DNA of 64,000 bases. It comes from an uncultured Carboxylicivirga sp. GTDB lineage: Bacteria; Bacteroidota; Bacteroidia; Bacteroidales; Marinilabiliaceae. Numbering within the stretch: position 1 is the first letter of the stretch; every line of letters starts with the position of its first letter. The notes below the pieces were generated by a model that had not been told where the DNA came from, did no database searches, and was given only the letters and a program-made list of their open reading frames with translations. The position numbers and the translations under genes are program-made. Below are positions 9,993 through 18,342 of this stretch, piece by piece. The stretch is from the NCBI RefSeq assembly GCF_963668385.1, contig NZ_OY764327.1, forward strand, positions 3,568,501 through 3,632,500, written 5' to 3'.

Positions 9993-10023
9993 AGATAGCC
10001 TTTTCTTAATGAAAAGGCTATCT
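9993..10023 (+). terminator. Perfect 13-bp hairpin just before GH26
   Basis: AGATAGCCTTTTC (9993-10005) and its exact complement (10011-10023) flank a 5-nt loop. There is no T-run after it; the next bases are ATTAATTAAAA, and the GH26 ATG follows 15 nt after the stem. It may be a weak terminator of the SusC operon, an attenuator or an mRNA end stabiliser. Confidence 0.5.
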
Positions 10024-10038
10024 ATTAATTAAAATAAC

Positions 10039-11430
10039 ATGATGAGATTGAGGATAGGTTTATTAGGATATATTTTAATATTGATTTCCTGTAGTAAAAG
10101 TGAAGGTAACGGAGTTGTTGATACCGATCCACCCGGATATGAAAGTTGTAGTTTTCAAGGAGCGACCGAGGTTAACAAAGGTGAAGCAACTATAGAAATT
10201 ATCTACGATCAGAACATTGTATTGGTAAAACCTCATGGAATTACCTTGAATGAGGTTTTGATTACTGATGTGAAAGCTAATTATAAGAAGTTAATAGTAG
10301 ATGTAAATCTTGATGTAGATACCGAATACGCATTAAAGATTCCCAAAGGTGTTATTAAAGGGCCTGATGGCAGTACAGCAGATGAAGTTGTTATTTCATT
10401 TAAAACAAAAGAGATTGCATCAGAAATCATTGATGAACATGTGGTTTGTGCTAATCCATCTCCACAAGTTGTTAATGTTTATAATTTCTTATTAGAAAAT
10501 TATGGAGAAAGATGTTTGTCATCAACTCATGCCAATGTGTCGTGGAATATAAATGAAGCGGAGTGGGTAAAACTGCATACAGATAAGTATCCGGCAATAA
10601 CAACTGTTGATTATATACATTTACCTGCCTCACCTGCTAATTGGATTGATTATAATGAGATAGGCTGGATAGAAGATTGGTGGAATAATAATGGATTGTT
10701 GTGTGCCAACTGGCATTGGATTGTCCCTCAATACGAAGGAGATACCGATATAAATAATTACACTTATAAACCAGAGGAAACAACTTTTAGAGCATCAAAT
10801 ATATTAGTAGAGGGAACCTGGGAGAATGAAGTAGCCATGGCTGATTTGGCTGAATTGGCAGATTATTTAAAGTTATTACAAGAAAAAAATATACCTGTCA
10901 TTTGGCGTCCATTTCATGAGGCTGCTGGTAATATTTATGAATATACTGGTGGTACGGCATGGTTCTGGTGGGGTGATGATGGTGCTGATACTTATAAGGC
11001 GCTGTGGATTTATATGTTCGACTATTTCGAATCCAGAGGATTAAATAATTTAATTTGGGTTTGGACAACTCAAACAAAAGATAATGATTTCTATCCTGGT
11101 GATGAGTATGTGGATATAATTGGACGTGATATTTATAACAATAGTAATCCGTCAAATATTGCTTCTCAGTATAATACAATTCAAAATACCTATCCGAATA
11201 AAATGGTAACATTAAGTGAAATGGGAGCAGTATCACCTGTTTCTGAACAGTGGAATTCGGGTGCCAGATGGTCTTATTTTATGCCATGGTATGATTACGA
11301 GCGTACCAATGATGTTAATGGTGATGCGTTTAAAGATACAAAGCATGTACATGCTAATGCCCAATGGTGGATTGATGCTATGAGTCAAACATATGTAATT
11401 ACCCGTGATCAAATGCCTAGTTTAAAATAA
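10039..11430 (+). CDS. GH26 endo-beta-1,4-mannanase lipoprotein
   Basis: This 463-residue lipoprotein (Cys18, LISC) has an N-terminal Ig-like domain (about 25-130) and a GH26 catalytic domain. WRPFHEAAG carries the acid/base Glu294, and TLSEMG carries the nucleophile Glu394, the usual GH26 pair. Other family features include NWHW and WVWTTQ. It would cut beta-1,4-mannan backbones, probably at the cell surface given the lipid anchor. The Ig-like module resembles those on the SGNH esterase and GH5 enzyme downstream. Either of two adjacent Met codons could be the start. Mannanase activity is well supported by family; galactoglucomannan is inferred from GH27 and the esterases. Confidence 0.9.
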   Translation: MMRLRIGLLGYILILISCSKSEGNGVVDTDPPGYESCSFQGATEVNKGEATIEIIYDQNIVLVKPHGITLNEVLITDVKANYKKLIVDVNLDVDTEYALKIPKGVIKGPDGSTADEVVISFKTKEIASEIIDEHVVCANPSPQVVNVYNFLLENYGERCLSSTHANVSWNINEAEWVKLHTDKYPAITTVDYIHLPASPANWIDYNEIGWIEDWWNNNGLLCANWHWIVPQYEGDTDINNYTYKPEETTFRASNILVEGTWENEVAMADLAELADYLKLLQEKNIPVIWRPFHEAAGNIYEYTGGTAWFWWGDDGADTYKALWIYMFDYFESRGLNNLIWVWTTQTKDNDFYPGDEYVDIIGRDIYNNSNPSNIASQYNTIQNTYPNKMVTLSEMGAVSPVSEQWNSGARWSYFMPWYDYERTNDVNGDAFKDTKHVHANAQWWIDAMSQTYVITRDQMPSLK

Positions 11431-11451
11431 CAATAAAATACAATAATAATG

Positions 11452-11489
11452 ATGCCATCTGCTGAATAAAGTAGATGGCATTATTTTTA
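11452..11489 (+). terminator. Rho-independent terminator after GH26
   Basis: ATGCCATCT (11452-11460) pairs exactly with AGATGGCAT (11473-11481), followed by TTATTTTTATT. A clean terminator 21 nt after the GH26 stop. Confidence 0.85.
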
Positions 11490-11507
11490 TTGTATACATG
11501 ATAAAAA

Positions 11508-11623
11508 ACTATTTGAGATTGACTAAATTCTACTTGTGATGGGATAAATCTCAAAGTAGTTTTGTGTACATAACTTGTTATGTATATTTTAAACTCTGGA
11601 ATGTAATTGTATTAACTTGTTAT
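11508..11623. promoter_or_regulatory. Candidate regulatory region before the esterase operon
   Basis: Two structures lie between the GH26 terminator and the ATG at 11646. The first is an imperfect inverted repeat, 11508-11520 with 11547-11560 (AATCTCAAAGTAGT, one base missing in the left arm). The second is a direct repeat TAACTTGTTAT at 11571-11581 and 11613-11623, 42 bp apart (four helical turns). They suggest that a separately controlled transcription unit starts here. Confidence 0.4.
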
Positions 11624-11645
11624 ATAAGGTTATAAATCAGTAAAA

Positions 11646-13031
11646 ATGAAACGAAATCTACGCGTATTTGCAGGCCTTTTGTCTGCATTATTTTCGACAA
11701 CAATGTTAGCAAATGTATCTGTACCTGCTGTTTTTGCCAATCATATGGTTCTACAGCAACAAAGCAATGTTAAATTATGGGGATGGGGTAAGCCTCAAGA
11801 AAAAGTAACAGTAACGGTAGGATGGAATACCGATACTCTAAAAGCTGAAGTTGACAATCAGGGGCATTGGTTAGTCGAACTGCAAACACCTAAAGCGGGT
11901 GGCCCATACGAGATAAAAATGCAGGGATACAATACGGTTATATTACATGATATAATGATTGGTGAAGTTTGGTTACTTTCTGGACAATCAAATATGGAAT
12001 GGACAACCCGTGGAGGTATCGTTGGTAAAGAAGAAGCTGTTAAACAGGCTGATTTACCTAATGTGCGTTTGTTTACTGTTAAACCACGTACAGCTTTGAA
12101 TCCAACTCACGATGTTAGTGGTGAATGGAATGTGTGTACTCCTGAAACCATGCTTGATTTTAGTTCTATTGGTTATTTCTTTGGTAAAAAATTACAAGAA
12201 AACCTTGATGTGCCTATTGGTTTAATTTGTTCAAGTTGGGGGGGGACTCCAATTGAAGTTTGGATGTCGGAAGATGTAATTAATTCTGATCCTCAATTAT
12301 TAAAATCAGCACAATCACTCGATCCGGTTCCATGGGGGCCTGTAGAACCGGGTAGGGCTTATAATGCGATGATTGCTCCGATGATTCCATTTAATTTTGC
12401 TGGTGTGCTTTGGTATCAGGGAGAGGCAAATACAGCCAATCCATTGACTTATACCGAAATGCTTCAAACATTAATAAAATCTTGGCGTAAGGATTTTGAT
12501 AAAGATTTACCGTTCTACTTTGCTCAAATAGCACCTTGGAAAGATTATGGTGGAACAACAGGTGTTGAAATCAGGAATGCCCAGCGAAGAGCTTTAAGTC
12601 TTGAAAATACAGGCATGGTTGTCACAAGTGATATTGGTGATACCTTGGATATTCATCCTAAAAATAAAAAAGATGTTGGTTTGCGTTTTGCTAATATGGC
12701 TTTAAATAAAACTTATGGTAAGACCGACCTACCTATCTACGGACCATTATTTTCATCTTACAAAGTAAAAGGAGGTAAGGTAACTGTTTTGTTCGATTAT
12801 GCTGATGGTTTAAAAGTAGAGGGAGATGCTTTATCGGAGTTCGAAATAAAAGATGAAGAAGGAAACTGGCATTCAACAAAAGCAAAAGTTAGAAAAAATA
12901 CCATTGTACTAAGTAGTAAAGTAAAAGCCCCCCAAGCAGTTCGTTTTGCATGGAGTAATGCTGCTACACCCGGTTTATTTAATCAGGATGGTTTGCCGGC
13001 TTCATGTTTTAATACCGATTTAGCTAAATAA
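11646..13031 (+). CDS. Sialate-O-acetylesterase-type carbohydrate esterase
   Basis: This 461-residue secreted protein has a signal peptide (1-22) and the SASA/DUF303 SGNH-hydrolase layout. The nucleophile Ser115 lies in LLSGQSNMEW, the WYQGEAN block is present, and D335-I-H337 supplies the Asp/His region. The family removes O-acetyl groups from sugars. In a mannan locus the likely substrate is acetylated glucomannan, which would expose the backbone to the mannanases; sialic acid itself is unlikely. It is the first gene after a terminator and is followed by a hairpin, so it may be transcribed alone or with partial read-through to the epimerase. Confidence 0.85.
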   Translation: MKRNLRVFAGLLSALFSTTMLANVSVPAVFANHMVLQQQSNVKLWGWGKPQEKVTVTVGWNTDTLKAEVDNQGHWLVELQTPKAGGPYEIKMQGYNTVILHDIMIGEVWLLSGQSNMEWTTRGGIVGKEEAVKQADLPNVRLFTVKPRTALNPTHDVSGEWNVCTPETMLDFSSIGYFFGKKLQENLDVPIGLICSSWGGTPIEVWMSEDVINSDPQLLKSAQSLDPVPWGPVEPGRAYNAMIAPMIPFNFAGVLWYQGEANTANPLTYTEMLQTLIKSWRKDFDKDLPFYFAQIAPWKDYGGTTGVEIRNAQRRALSLENTGMVVTSDIGDTLDIHPKNKKDVGLRFANMALNKTYGKTDLPIYGPLFSSYKVKGGKVTVLFDYADGLKVEGDALSEFEIKDEEGNWHSTKAKVRKNTIVLSSKVKAPQAVRFAWSNAATPGLFNQDGLPASCFNTDLAK

Positions 13032-13039
13032 ATATAAGT

Positions 13040-13080
13040 AACGGTTCTTAATAATTATAGATGACAATTAAGAACCGTTT
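13040..13080 (+). terminator. Strong hairpin after the esterase
   Basis: AACGGTTCTTAAT (13040-13052) and its exact complement (13067-13079) form a 13-bp stem, followed only by a short T stretch (TTTCTC). A terminator or partial terminator before the epimerase gene. Confidence 0.6.
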
Positions 13081-13162
13081 CTCATGTAATAAATACAGGG
13101 TTTAATCTGAAAAAATTATTGTTAAACTCATGCACTAATCACAAGCCGTTAATAAGAATAGA

Positions 13163-14362
13163 ATGAAAACAGACGAAATAGCAAAACTGATTAATGAACA
13201 AGATCAGGAGTTAAAAGAGATATTAAAGTTTTGGGCTGATAAATCAATTGATAAGGTCAATGGAGGTTTTATTGGTGAAACAAACCGTGAGGGTGTACAG
13301 GTTGCTGATGCTGATAAAGGTGCTGTTTTAAATGCACGTTTGTTATGGACTTATTCTGCCGCATATAACTATTGTAAAGATGCCAAATACCTCGAAATAG
13401 CGGACAGAGCCTATGATTATATGATAAAATATTTCAAAGATCCTGAGTTTGGAGGATATTATTGGGCACTTGATAATAACGGACAAGTGTCTAACCGTCG
13501 TAAACAGGCATATGCACAAGGCTTTGCAATTTATGGTTTGTCGGAATACTACCGGGCATCAGGTAAGAAAGAAAGTTTAGATGAAGCAATTAATATCTAT
13601 CATCTGATTGAAAAGCATTTCAAAGATGAAGAATTTGGTGGATACATCGAAGCGTTGGATAATAATTGGTCGCCAATGGAAGACATGCGTCTGAGTGCAA
13701 AGGATGCTAATGAGCCAAAATCGATGAATACGCATTTGCATATCATCGAACCATATACAAATCTTTATCGTGTGTGGCCCGATGCTGGTTTGAGAACAAA
13801 AATACAGCATTTGTTAGAAATGTTTCGAGATCATATTATTAATCAGGAAACAGCACATTTTCATTTGTTTTTTGATATGGATTGGACTGTAAAGTCTGAG
13901 ATTGTATCTTATGGACATGATATTGAAGGGGCTTGGTTACTAACTGAAGCTGCTCATGAAATAAAGGATGACGAGTTATTGGCTCAAATGAAAGAAATCG
14001 GCAAACGAATGGTCGATATAACTATCAAAGAAGGAATGGATAGTGATGGAAGCGTCTTTTACGAAAAAGAAGATGGGCATTTGGATACAGATAAACATTG
14101 GTGGCCTCAGGCTGAAGCAATGGTAGGTTTGATGGATGTATATCAAAATACCGGCGATGAGGCATACTTAGTAGCCATGACTAAAGTTTGGTATTTCATA
14201 AAAAACAAAGTGAAGGATAGTGAATGTGGCGAATGGTTTGGTAAGGTTCACCAGGATGGAGAGCCAGATACTGAAGAATGTAAAATCGGTTTCTGGAAGT
14301 GTCCGTACCATAATTCACGTGCTTTAATTGAAGTTATCAATCGTTTGAAGGTTTTAGCTTAA
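13163..14362 (+). CDS. Cellobiose/mannobiose 2-epimerase (AGE family)
   Basis: This 399-residue protein has no signal peptide and should be cytoplasmic. It has the (alpha/alpha)6-barrel pattern of the N-acylglucosamine 2-epimerase family. The family His residues fall in NTHLHIIEPY (His191, His193), SYGHDIEGAW (His252), KHWWPQAEAM (His312) and CPYHNSRAL (His383). Length and motifs match cellobiose 2-epimerases, which turn beta-1,4-mannobiose into mannosyl-glucose. In known mannan pathways a GH130 phosphorylase then splits that product; none is in this window. It lies among secreted enzymes of the mannan locus, which supports a role after import of mannobiose. An AGE-type monosaccharide epimerase is the main alternative. 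Confidence 0.85.
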   Translation: MKTDEIAKLINEQDQELKEILKFWADKSIDKVNGGFIGETNREGVQVADADKGAVLNARLLWTYSAAYNYCKDAKYLEIADRAYDYMIKYFKDPEFGGYYWALDNNGQVSNRRKQAYAQGFAIYGLSEYYRASGKKESLDEAINIYHLIEKHFKDEEFGGYIEALDNNWSPMEDMRLSAKDANEPKSMNTHLHIIEPYTNLYRVWPDAGLRTKIQHLLEMFRDHIINQETAHFHLFFDMDWTVKSEIVSYGHDIEGAWLLTEAAHEIKDDELLAQMKEIGKRMVDITIKEGMDSDGSVFYEKEDGHLDTDKHWWPQAEAMVGLMDVYQNTGDEAYLVAMTKVWYFIKNKVKDSECGEWFGKVHQDGEPDTEECKIGFWKCPYHNSRALIEVINRLKVLA

Positions 14363-14436
14363 TAAAGCAATTGTTTTTTTAGGATAGTGATGAATGGTAT
14401 TATTTTTGTTGTTAAATAAATTTAAATAGAGGAATT

Positions 14437-15588
14437 ATGAGGGTAATCAACATTTTTATGTTAATTCTTTTTCAGTCGCTTATATGTATAGCTTGTACAG
14501 AAGGTGAGAATGTGTCCAAACCTGCACCTGTGTTTAAATCGAGTTTTCCAGAAGATAATGCAAAGGATGTCGAGCTTTCAACCGAAATTATTGTTCAATT
14601 TAACGAGGTGGTAAAGCTTTCATCTGAACATGAAATTACAATAAATAATCAAGTAGCAGATGTTGAGGAGTCATATACAAAGCTTATTATAAAAGCTAAA
14701 TTAGAAAATAATTCCACCTATAATATTAGTATTCCTGCAGGAGCTGTTAAAAATACTTCTGGTATTGAATTAAACGAGGATATTGAATTTAGTTTTTCTA
14801 CAAAAGAAGAAACAGTACATGTAAAAGACCCGAATTTTCATATTTATATTTGTTTTGGTCAGTCTAATATGGAAGGACAAGGGACAATTGAAGCTCAGGA
14901 TAAAACGGTTGATGAACGTTTTCAGGTAATGCAGGCCCTAGATTGTTCCGAACTTGGTAACAAAGGAGAATGGCGGGTTGCTGTTCCTCCTCTTTGTCAA
15001 TGTTCATCCGGATTATCGCCAGCCGATTATTTTGGCCGAACACTGATTGATAATCTTACTGATGATGTTAAGGTGGGTGTAATAAATGTAGCTATTGGTG
15101 GTTGTGATATTCGATTGTTTGATAAAGATATTTATCAGGATTATACTAATACATATACCGAAAGCTGGTTTCAAGATAAAATAAAAGCTTATGATGGTAA
15201 TCCATATCAGTATTTGATTCAACTGGCCAAGCTGGCTCAACAAGATGGTGTTATTAAAGGGATATTATTGCATCAGGGCGAAACCAATACGGGTGACGAT
15301 CAATGGCCTTTGTACGTTAAAAAAATATATGAAGATATGCTTAATGATTTATCTATCAGTGCAGATGAAGTGCCATTGTTAGCTGGTGAAGTATTTGCAG
15401 GAGAAGATAATTGTTGCAGTAGTATGAATGAGATTATTAACACACTACCTAAATATGTGCCAACAGCTCATATTGTTTCGTCTGAAGAATGCACAGGACA
15501 GGATAATGCTCACTTTGATTCAGCCGGATATCGAAAACTAGGGAAAAGATATGCCGAAATAATGCTTTCATTATTAGGTATTGAGTAA
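14437..15588 (+). CDS. Ig-like/SGNH acetylesterase lipoprotein
   Basis: This 383-residue lipoprotein (Cys20, CIAC) has an Ig-like domain (about 27-125) and an SGNH/SASA-type esterase domain. Ser143 is in ICFGQSNMEG, a LHQGETN block follows, and His359 with Asp361 lie in NAHFDSAGYRKLG. Similar proteins act as acetyl-xylan or acetyl-mannan esterases. It is a second, lipid-anchored esterase alongside the secreted one at 11646. Its Ig-like module is closely similar to that of the next gene, which starts about 30 nt after this stop, so the two genes probably share a transcript and a partly duplicated 5' part. The acyl substrate is inferred. Confidence 0.78.
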   Translation: MRVINIFMLILFQSLICIACTEGENVSKPAPVFKSSFPEDNAKDVELSTEIIVQFNEVVKLSSEHEITINNQVADVEESYTKLIIKAKLENNSTYNISIPAGAVKNTSGIELNEDIEFSFSTKEETVHVKDPNFHIYICFGQSNMEGQGTIEAQDKTVDERFQVMQALDCSELGNKGEWRVAVPPLCQCSSGLSPADYFGRTLIDNLTDDVKVGVINVAIGGCDIRLFDKDIYQDYTNTYTESWFQDKIKAYDGNPYQYLIQLAKLAQQDGVIKGILLHQGETNTGDDQWPLYVKKIYEDMLNDLSISADEVPLLAGEVFAGEDNCCSSMNEIINTLPKYVPTAHIVSSEECTGQDNAHFDSAGYRKLGKRYAEIMLSLLGIE

Positions 15589-15618
15589 CGTTTGTGTTAT
15601 AGGATTAATACTTTAATC

Positions 15619-16995
15619 ATGAAGATAATCTATATATGGGCATTAATTTTAATGCAATTTGTTTTTTGTACTGCATGTTCAAAAGAAGAGGGAAGTGTTT
15701 CCAAACCGGCTCCTGAATTTAAGTCAAGTGTTCCGGAAAATAATGCTGACAATGTGGAGTTATCGACTGAAGTTATTATAACTTTTGATGAAGTGGTAAC
15801 ACTTACGTCTAATCATGGAATTACTCTAAATGGTGAACCTGCCAATGTAGAAGTTTCTTTCACTAAATTAATTATTACAGCTGTATTAGAGAATGCAACT
15901 ACCTATTCAATAATTATTCCTCAAGGAGCTGTGGTAAACACATTTGATGTGCCATTAGCTAATGAAGTAAAGATTTCTTTCACAACCAAGGATGCTCCTG
16001 TTATTGATAATAGTGCGCTGGAATTTGTAGCTAAGATGGGTGTAGGTTGGAATTTAGGAAATACCCTGGATGCCAAAGGTACTGATGAAACGGTTTGGGG
16101 TAATCCTTATACTACTAAAGAGATGATTGATGCCATAAAAGCAAAAGGTTTTCAAACACTGCGGGTGCCGGTTACATGGCAATACCATATGGGCGATGCG
16201 CCTGATTTTAAGATTGAAGAAGCATGGTTGGATAGGGTAGAAGAAGTTGTGAATTATGGTTTGGATAATGGGATGTACGTTATTGTAAATATTCATCACG
16301 ACGAAGAATGGATAGTTCCTACTAATGCCAAAGCTGATGTAGTGAAAGATCAATTAGGAAAAGTTTGGGCTCAGATTGCAACCCGATTTAAGGCGTATGA
16401 TAATCATTTAGTATTTGAAACATTAAATGAACCGCGTTTGATAGGTTCTGCAAATGAGTGGACGGGTGGTACAGCTGAAGGGCGAGCATGTTTAAATCAG
16501 TTTCATAAAGTTGCTGTTGATGCCATTCGAAATACGGGCGACAGGAATACCGATCGTTATATTATGATTTCAACTTACGCAGCTTCTTCAATTGATGTTG
16601 CTATTAATGATTTAGAATTACCATCATCGCCAAATTTGATTGTATCTATTCATAACTACTATCCTTACGAGTTGTGCCTCGGTGAGAATGGAAAGGATTG
16701 GGGGACTGAAGCTGATAAACTTGCGTTGGATAATGAATTTGATCGCATTTACAATAAGTTTATTACGAATGGTACTGCTGTTGTGATGGGAGAATGGGGT
16801 AATCTAAATCACGATAATTTGCAAGATAGAATAAGGCACGCCCAATACTATTCCGAAGGCTGTATTAAACGAGGCATTTGTCCTATTTGGTGGGATAATG
16901 GCAATAGTAATGAATTTGGAATTTTTGATCGTAGAAATATACAATGGACTAATCCAGATATAGCTAACGCAATTGTTCAGTCAGTAACTGAATAA
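15619..16995 (+). CDS. Ig-like/GH5_4-type endo-beta-glucanase lipoprotein
   Basis: This start gives a clean lipoprotein signal (MKIIYIW...CTAC, Cys20), 458 residues in all; an upstream TTG at 15592 would add nine residues of no signal-peptide value. After an Ig-like domain (about 28-125) comes a GH5 domain with GVGWNLGNTLDA, WGNPYTTKEMIDAIKAKGF, the acid/base Glu271 in LNEPR and the nucleophile Glu392 in MGEWG. The opening motifs are typical of GH5 subfamily 4, which cuts beta-1,4-glucan, xyloglucan or glucomannan backbones. In this locus glucomannan is the likely target. It is the third gene here carrying the shared Ig-like module. Confidence 0.85.
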   Translation: MKIIYIWALILMQFVFCTACSKEEGSVSKPAPEFKSSVPENNADNVELSTEVIITFDEVVTLTSNHGITLNGEPANVEVSFTKLIITAVLENATTYSIIIPQGAVVNTFDVPLANEVKISFTTKDAPVIDNSALEFVAKMGVGWNLGNTLDAKGTDETVWGNPYTTKEMIDAIKAKGFQTLRVPVTWQYHMGDAPDFKIEEAWLDRVEEVVNYGLDNGMYVIVNIHHDEEWIVPTNAKADVVKDQLGKVWAQIATRFKAYDNHLVFETLNEPRLIGSANEWTGGTAEGRACLNQFHKVAVDAIRNTGDRNTDRYIMISTYAASSIDVAINDLELPSSPNLIVSIHNYYPYELCLGENGKDWGTEADKLALDNEFDRIYNKFITNGTAVVMGEWGNLNHDNLQDRIRHAQYYSEGCIKRGICPIWWDNGNSNEFGIFDRRNIQWTNPDIANAIVQSVTE

Positions 16996-17073
16996 AATTA
17001 TATGGATTTTATTGAAGACAGTTTATAAAAGAGATAAAAACAGAATCTCTAATTAAATCTAAAATTAATCAGA

Positions 17074-18285
17074 ATGAAGAAGCAAATAACTTTTGTAATG
17101 TTATTGATTTTGAGTGTTTCAATCAATGCTCAAAAAGCAGAAAACCTTGCCTTAACACCACCAATGGGTTGGAATAGCTGGAATACTTTCGGAACCGATA
17201 TTAATGAAAAGTTGGTGAAAGATATTGCCGATGCTTTTGTTGATTTAGGTCTAAAAGATGCCGGATACGATTATTTAGTATTGGATGATGGTTGGATGGC
17301 AATGGAACGCGACGAGAACTATAATCTGGTTCCCGATCCAAAGAAATTTCCAAACGGAATGAAAGAAGTTGTTGACTATGTGCATAGCAAGGGATTAAAA
17401 TTTGGTATTTACAATTGTGCCGGAAATAAAACATGTGCCGGTTATCCTGGAAGCCGTGGTTTTGAGTATCAGGATGCAAAGTTATATGCCGAGTGGGGTG
17501 TTGACTTCTTAAAATACGATTGGTGTAATACCGAAAATCTGAATGCCAAAGGTGCTTATCAAACAATGCGTGATGCTTTACATGCAACTGGTCGTCCTAT
17601 TCTTTTTAGTATCTGTGAATGGGGTGATAACGATCCATGGAAATGGGGTGAAGAAATGGGCCATATGTGGCGTGTTACCGGCGATATTATTAATTGCTGG
17701 GACTGTAAAGTTAGCCATGGCACATGGTCTTCGTTAGGTGTGTGGCCTATTATTAAATTACGTAAAGATATTCGTAAATATTCTGGCCCAGGTCATTGGA
17801 ATGATTTCGATATGATGGAAGTAGGTAATGGTATGCCAGCTGGTCAGGATCGTGTACATTTCGCTATGTGGGTAATGCTTTCGTCTCCTCTAATTATGGG
17901 TAACGATTTGCGTTCGGCTTCAAAAGAAACTATCGAAATTCTAACAAACAAGGAAGTTATTGCTATTAATAAAGATAAATTAGGTATTCAGGCTTATTGT
18001 CATTCTGATGAAGGTAAAACAGAGATATGGGCTAAACCAATGGCTGATGGCGAATGGGCTTTTGCCATAGTTAATATGAGTGAAGAGCCTGTTGAAATAA
18101 ATCACGATTGGGCATGGCATCCTGTTAAAGATGACTTGTCAGGAAGAGAATTATCCGTTGATCACATTGAGTATACTATCAGAGATCTATATAACCATAA
18201 AGATTTAGGTAGTACTAAAAAGAACTTGAAAGCGACGATTCCTGGTCATGATGTATTGATGATCAGAATGACTCCCAAGAAATAG
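17074..18285 (+). CDS. GH27 alpha-galactosidase
   Basis: This 403-residue protein has a signal peptide (about 1-19) and the GH27 signature TPPMGWNSWNTFG. Asp149 in LKYDWC is the predicted nucleophile and Asp204 in RVTGD the acid/base. The C-terminal antiparallel sheet is present. It would remove alpha-1,6-galactose side chains from galactomannan or galactoglucomannan, most likely in the periplasm since no lipobox is present. It is followed by a terminator hairpin, so it ends the mannan locus. Enzyme class is well supported. Confidence 0.93.
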   Translation: MKKQITFVMLLILSVSINAQKAENLALTPPMGWNSWNTFGTDINEKLVKDIADAFVDLGLKDAGYDYLVLDDGWMAMERDENYNLVPDPKKFPNGMKEVVDYVHSKGLKFGIYNCAGNKTCAGYPGSRGFEYQDAKLYAEWGVDFLKYDWCNTENLNAKGAYQTMRDALHATGRPILFSICEWGDNDPWKWGEEMGHMWRVTGDIINCWDCKVSHGTWSSLGVWPIIKLRKDIRKYSGPGHWNDFDMMEVGNGMPAGQDRVHFAMWVMLSSPLIMGNDLRSASKETIEILTNKEVIAINKDKLGIQAYCHSDEGKTEIWAKPMADGEWAFAIVNMSEEPVEINHDWAWHPVKDDLSGRELSVDHIEYTIRDLYNHKDLGSTKKNLKATIPGHDVLMIRMTPKK

Positions 18286-18295
18286 TTTATTATAC

Positions 18296-18327
18296 AGCCT
18301 ATGTCCCATATTGGGCATAGGCTTTTT
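18296..18327 (+). terminator. Rho-independent terminator between GH27 and GH9
   Basis: AGCCTATG.CCC pairs with GGGCATAGGCT (one bulged base), followed by TTTTT. It lies 10 nt after the GH27 stop and its stem ends 19 nt before the GH9 ATG. It covers the in-frame ATG at 18301, which argues against that codon as the GH9 start. Confidence 0.8.
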
Positions 18328-18342
18328 CTAAATCCCAGACCT

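Noticed and set aside
15592-15618. TTG start for the GH5_4 gene of the mannan locus
   Set aside because: The ATG at 15619 starts a standard lipoprotein signal; the extra nine residues add nothing.
17201-17587. Minus-strand open frame of 128 codons inside GH27
   Set aside because: Antisense to a GH27 gene with intact catalytic motifs; no family resemblance of its own.
18301-18342. Upstream ATG extending GH9 by 14 residues
   Set aside because: The codon lies inside a rho-independent terminator, and the extension would place non-signal residues before a good lipoprotein leader.
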